A DNA stretch of 5,442 nt, taken from the NCBI GenBank assembly GCA_050181295.1, contig JBFXDI010000198.1:1-5442 (forward strand), in the 5' to 3' direction. Numbering within the stretch: the first letter of the stretch is position 1; the number at the start of each line of letters is the position of its first letter. The translations under genes were made by a program, and so were the position numbers. The notes under the pieces were generated by a model. It did not search any database and had not been told where the DNA came from. It was given only the letters and a program-made list of their open reading frames with translations. Below are positions 4,698 to 5,442 of this stretch, piece by piece. This DNA is from JBFXDI01 sp050181295 (lineage in GTDB: Bacteria; Pseudomonadota; Alphaproteobacteria; Rhizobiales; Aestuariivirgaceae).

Positions 4698-5162
4698 TCA
4701 GCCGACCTGGCCCGCCACGGGAGCGCGATCGGGGTCCCCGAGTTCCAACGCGGCGGCGACGATCCCCGTCGCATGGCCGGTCCCGTAGAGACGCAGGCGC
4801 AGATAGCGCTTGTTCCCGCGGTAGCCGATCTTGGTGGCGATGTTCATGCCGACGCCCGACGTCCGCGAGGATGCCTGCTGGGGCAGTCCGGCGCCGGCTT
4901 CGGTGCCGATGAGGTCGGCATCCGCAACGGAGGTGAATGACGCCGCCGTGGCGCTGTCGCTGTGATAGACGACGGGCGTCGTGGTGTCGCCTGTCGCGCC
5001 GGCGGTGCCATGCAGGATGATGAACTCGGCCGAGCGGTACACCACTCCGCCCTGACGACGGTCGAGCACCGGCGAGAGCGAGCCGTTGGCGATGCCGGAG
5101 GTGCCGACCGGCTTTGGCTCGATGGCCCGCAGTATCTTGATGTTGCTGTGAAGGTCTTTCAT
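4698..5162 (-). CDS. Capsid-proximal phage structural protein, 154 aa (possible decoration protein)
   Basis: The protein follows the major capsid gene. It opens MKDLHSNIKILRAIEPKPVG (1-20), then reads as a beta-rich domain: V-V-Y-R-S-A-E-F-I-I-L-H-G-T-A-G (40-55), SATAASFTSVADADLIGTEA (70-89), and KIGYRGNKRYLRLRLYGTG (111-129), ending with GDPDRAPV (142-149). I recognise this arrangement (MKDL-x-x-N-I start, V-A-D-A-D-L-(I/L)-G-T-E, GYRGxKRYLR) as a recurrent unnamed phage protein beside capsid genes, but know no proven function. A strong AGAGGAA ribosome binding site 5-6 nt before the ATG suggests a high copy number. Decoration or capsid stabilisation is the best guess from position, size and beta content. 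The long open frame in another phase across this region (up to 5385) is a shadow. Confidence 0.82.
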   Translation of the reverse strand: MKDLHSNIKILRAIEPKPVGTSGIANGSLSPVLDRRQGGVVYRSAEFIILHGTAGATGDTTTPVVYHSDSATAASFTSVADADLIGTEAGAGLPQQASSRTSGVGMNIATKIGYRGNKRYLRLRLYGTGHATGIVAAALELGDPDRAPVAGQVG

Positions 5163-5194
5163 TTCGGTTCCTCTGGATGTCGGGTGAAGGAAAG

Positions 5195-5218
5195 GCGCCG
5201 GTCATGGCCTGCCGGCGC
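5195..5218. other. Hairpin in the capsid-downstream gap (possible attenuator)
   Basis: GCGCCGG (5195-5201) pairs perfectly with CCGGCGC (5212-5218) around a 10-nt loop. On the minus strand it lies 30 nt after the capsid stop and is followed by CTTTCCTT, a weak pyrimidine run rather than a true U tract. It may act as a partial terminator or as a 3' stabiliser of capsid mRNA. Confidence 0.5.
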
Positions 5219-5224
5219 TCAGGC

Positions 5225-5239
5225 CCCGCATGCCGCGGG
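5225..5239. other. Short hairpin after the capsid stop codon
   Basis: CCCGC (5225-5229) pairs with GCGGG (5235-5239) around a 5-nt loop, about 10 nt beyond the capsid stop on the minus strand. With the larger hairpin at 5195-5218 it fills most of the 86-bp gap, the longest untranslated stretch in the window. Confidence 0.4.
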
Positions 5240-5248
5240 TCAGTCAGA

Positions 5249-5442
5249 TCAGGTGCTGACCTTGAGAAGCTTGATCGCCTCGAAGTTCTGCACGCCGCCG
5301 CCCACCCGCTTCGTGGTGTAGAAATGCACGTAGGGCTTGTTGGTGTAGGGATCGCGGAGCACGCGGATCCCGAAGCGGTCGACAATCAGGTAACCGCGGG
5401 CGAAGTCGCCGAAGGCGATCGGGAAGGAATTGGACCCGACGT
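5249..5442 (-). CDS. HK97-fold major capsid protein, C-terminal part (partial)
   Basis: The last 63 complete codons of a major capsid protein enter from the right edge and end at TGA (5251-5249). The segment contains the most recognisable sentence of the HK97 capsid family: IAFGDFARGYLIVDRFGIRV, then LRDPYTNKPYVHFYTTKRVG and GGVQNFEAIKLLK. It belongs to the A-domain and terminal strands that build the capsomer centre. A full protein would have roughly 400 residues, so about five sixths of the gene, including any prohead delta domain, is outside the window. It is the first gene in transcript order seen here and places the downstream genes in the head-to-tail section. Confidence 0.95.
   Translation of the reverse strand, partial: VGSNSFPIAFGDFARGYLIVDRFGIRVLRDPYTNKPYVHFYTTKRVGGGVQNFEAIKLLKVST

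Noticed and set aside
4692..4702. Third copy of the GAGCGGTCAGC motif flanking the enzyme-like gene as a sign of insertion
   Set aside because: Only 11 bases match. In a GC-rich window of this size several such pairs are expected by chance, and gene boundaries show no other insertion mark.
4690..5385. N-terminal extension of the Rossmann-like frame through the 154-aa gene to 5385
   Set aside because: The extension is Arg/Ser/His-rich and overlaps the well-supported 154-aa gene and its ribosome binding site. The natural protein begins at the ATG at 4689.
1..5442. CRISPR array, tRNA, insertion sequence, attachment site or defence system
   Set aside because: No regular repeats, cloverleaf, transposase motif or defence-type domain was seen. 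The sequence is continuously occupied by virion assembly genes.

Overview
The window is a single-direction stretch of a tailed-phage (siphovirus) structural module. Every gene I can support is on the minus strand, so transcription runs from high to low coordinates. High GC content, GC-rich codon endings and protein types familiar from rhizobial and other alphaproteobacterial phages, prophages and gene transfer agents suggest an alphaproteobacterial temperate phage or prophage. That host call is inferred from protein family resemblance recalled from memory. There is no integrase, attachment site, tRNA or bacterial gene to show whether this is an integrated prophage or a free phage genome.

Reading in transcript order, the window opens with the last 63 complete codons of an HK97-fold major capsid protein (5442-5249). 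An 86-bp gap with two hairpins follows. Next come a 154-aa likely capsid-associated protein (5162-4698), a 254-aa Rossmann-like protein resembling MptE/DUF115 and GT42 enzymes (4689-3925), and a 138-aa protein with a lysine-rich tail (3928-3512). The head-tail interface follows: a gp6-like adaptor (3500-2919), a 136-aa capsid-cement-like protein (2888-2478), a 59-aa small protein (2471-2292), a head-closure protein (2302-1943), an HK97 gp10-like neck protein (1943-1521) and a DUF3168 tail terminator (1517-1092). The tail section then begins with the TP901-1-type tail tube protein (1043-600) and a GTA gp10-like tail assembly chaperone (603-157). A second chaperone reading frame lies in -1 phase (274-29), and the probable first nine codons of the tape measure protein run off the left edge (28-1).

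The genes are packed as one operon with ATGA or TGATG overlaps and gaps of a few bases. The strongest Shine-Dalgarno sequences sit before the tail tube gene and the three uncharacterised head-region genes, while the presumed low-copy neck genes rely on translational coupling. The clearest non-routine signal is a programmed -1 ribosomal frameshift in the chaperone gene: an in-phase A AAA AAA slippery heptamer with GGAGG exactly 10 nt upstream. It would join the two chaperone frames into a 191-aa G-T fusion, as in lambda gpG/gpGT. The second point of interest is the enzyme-like gene placed inside the head module.
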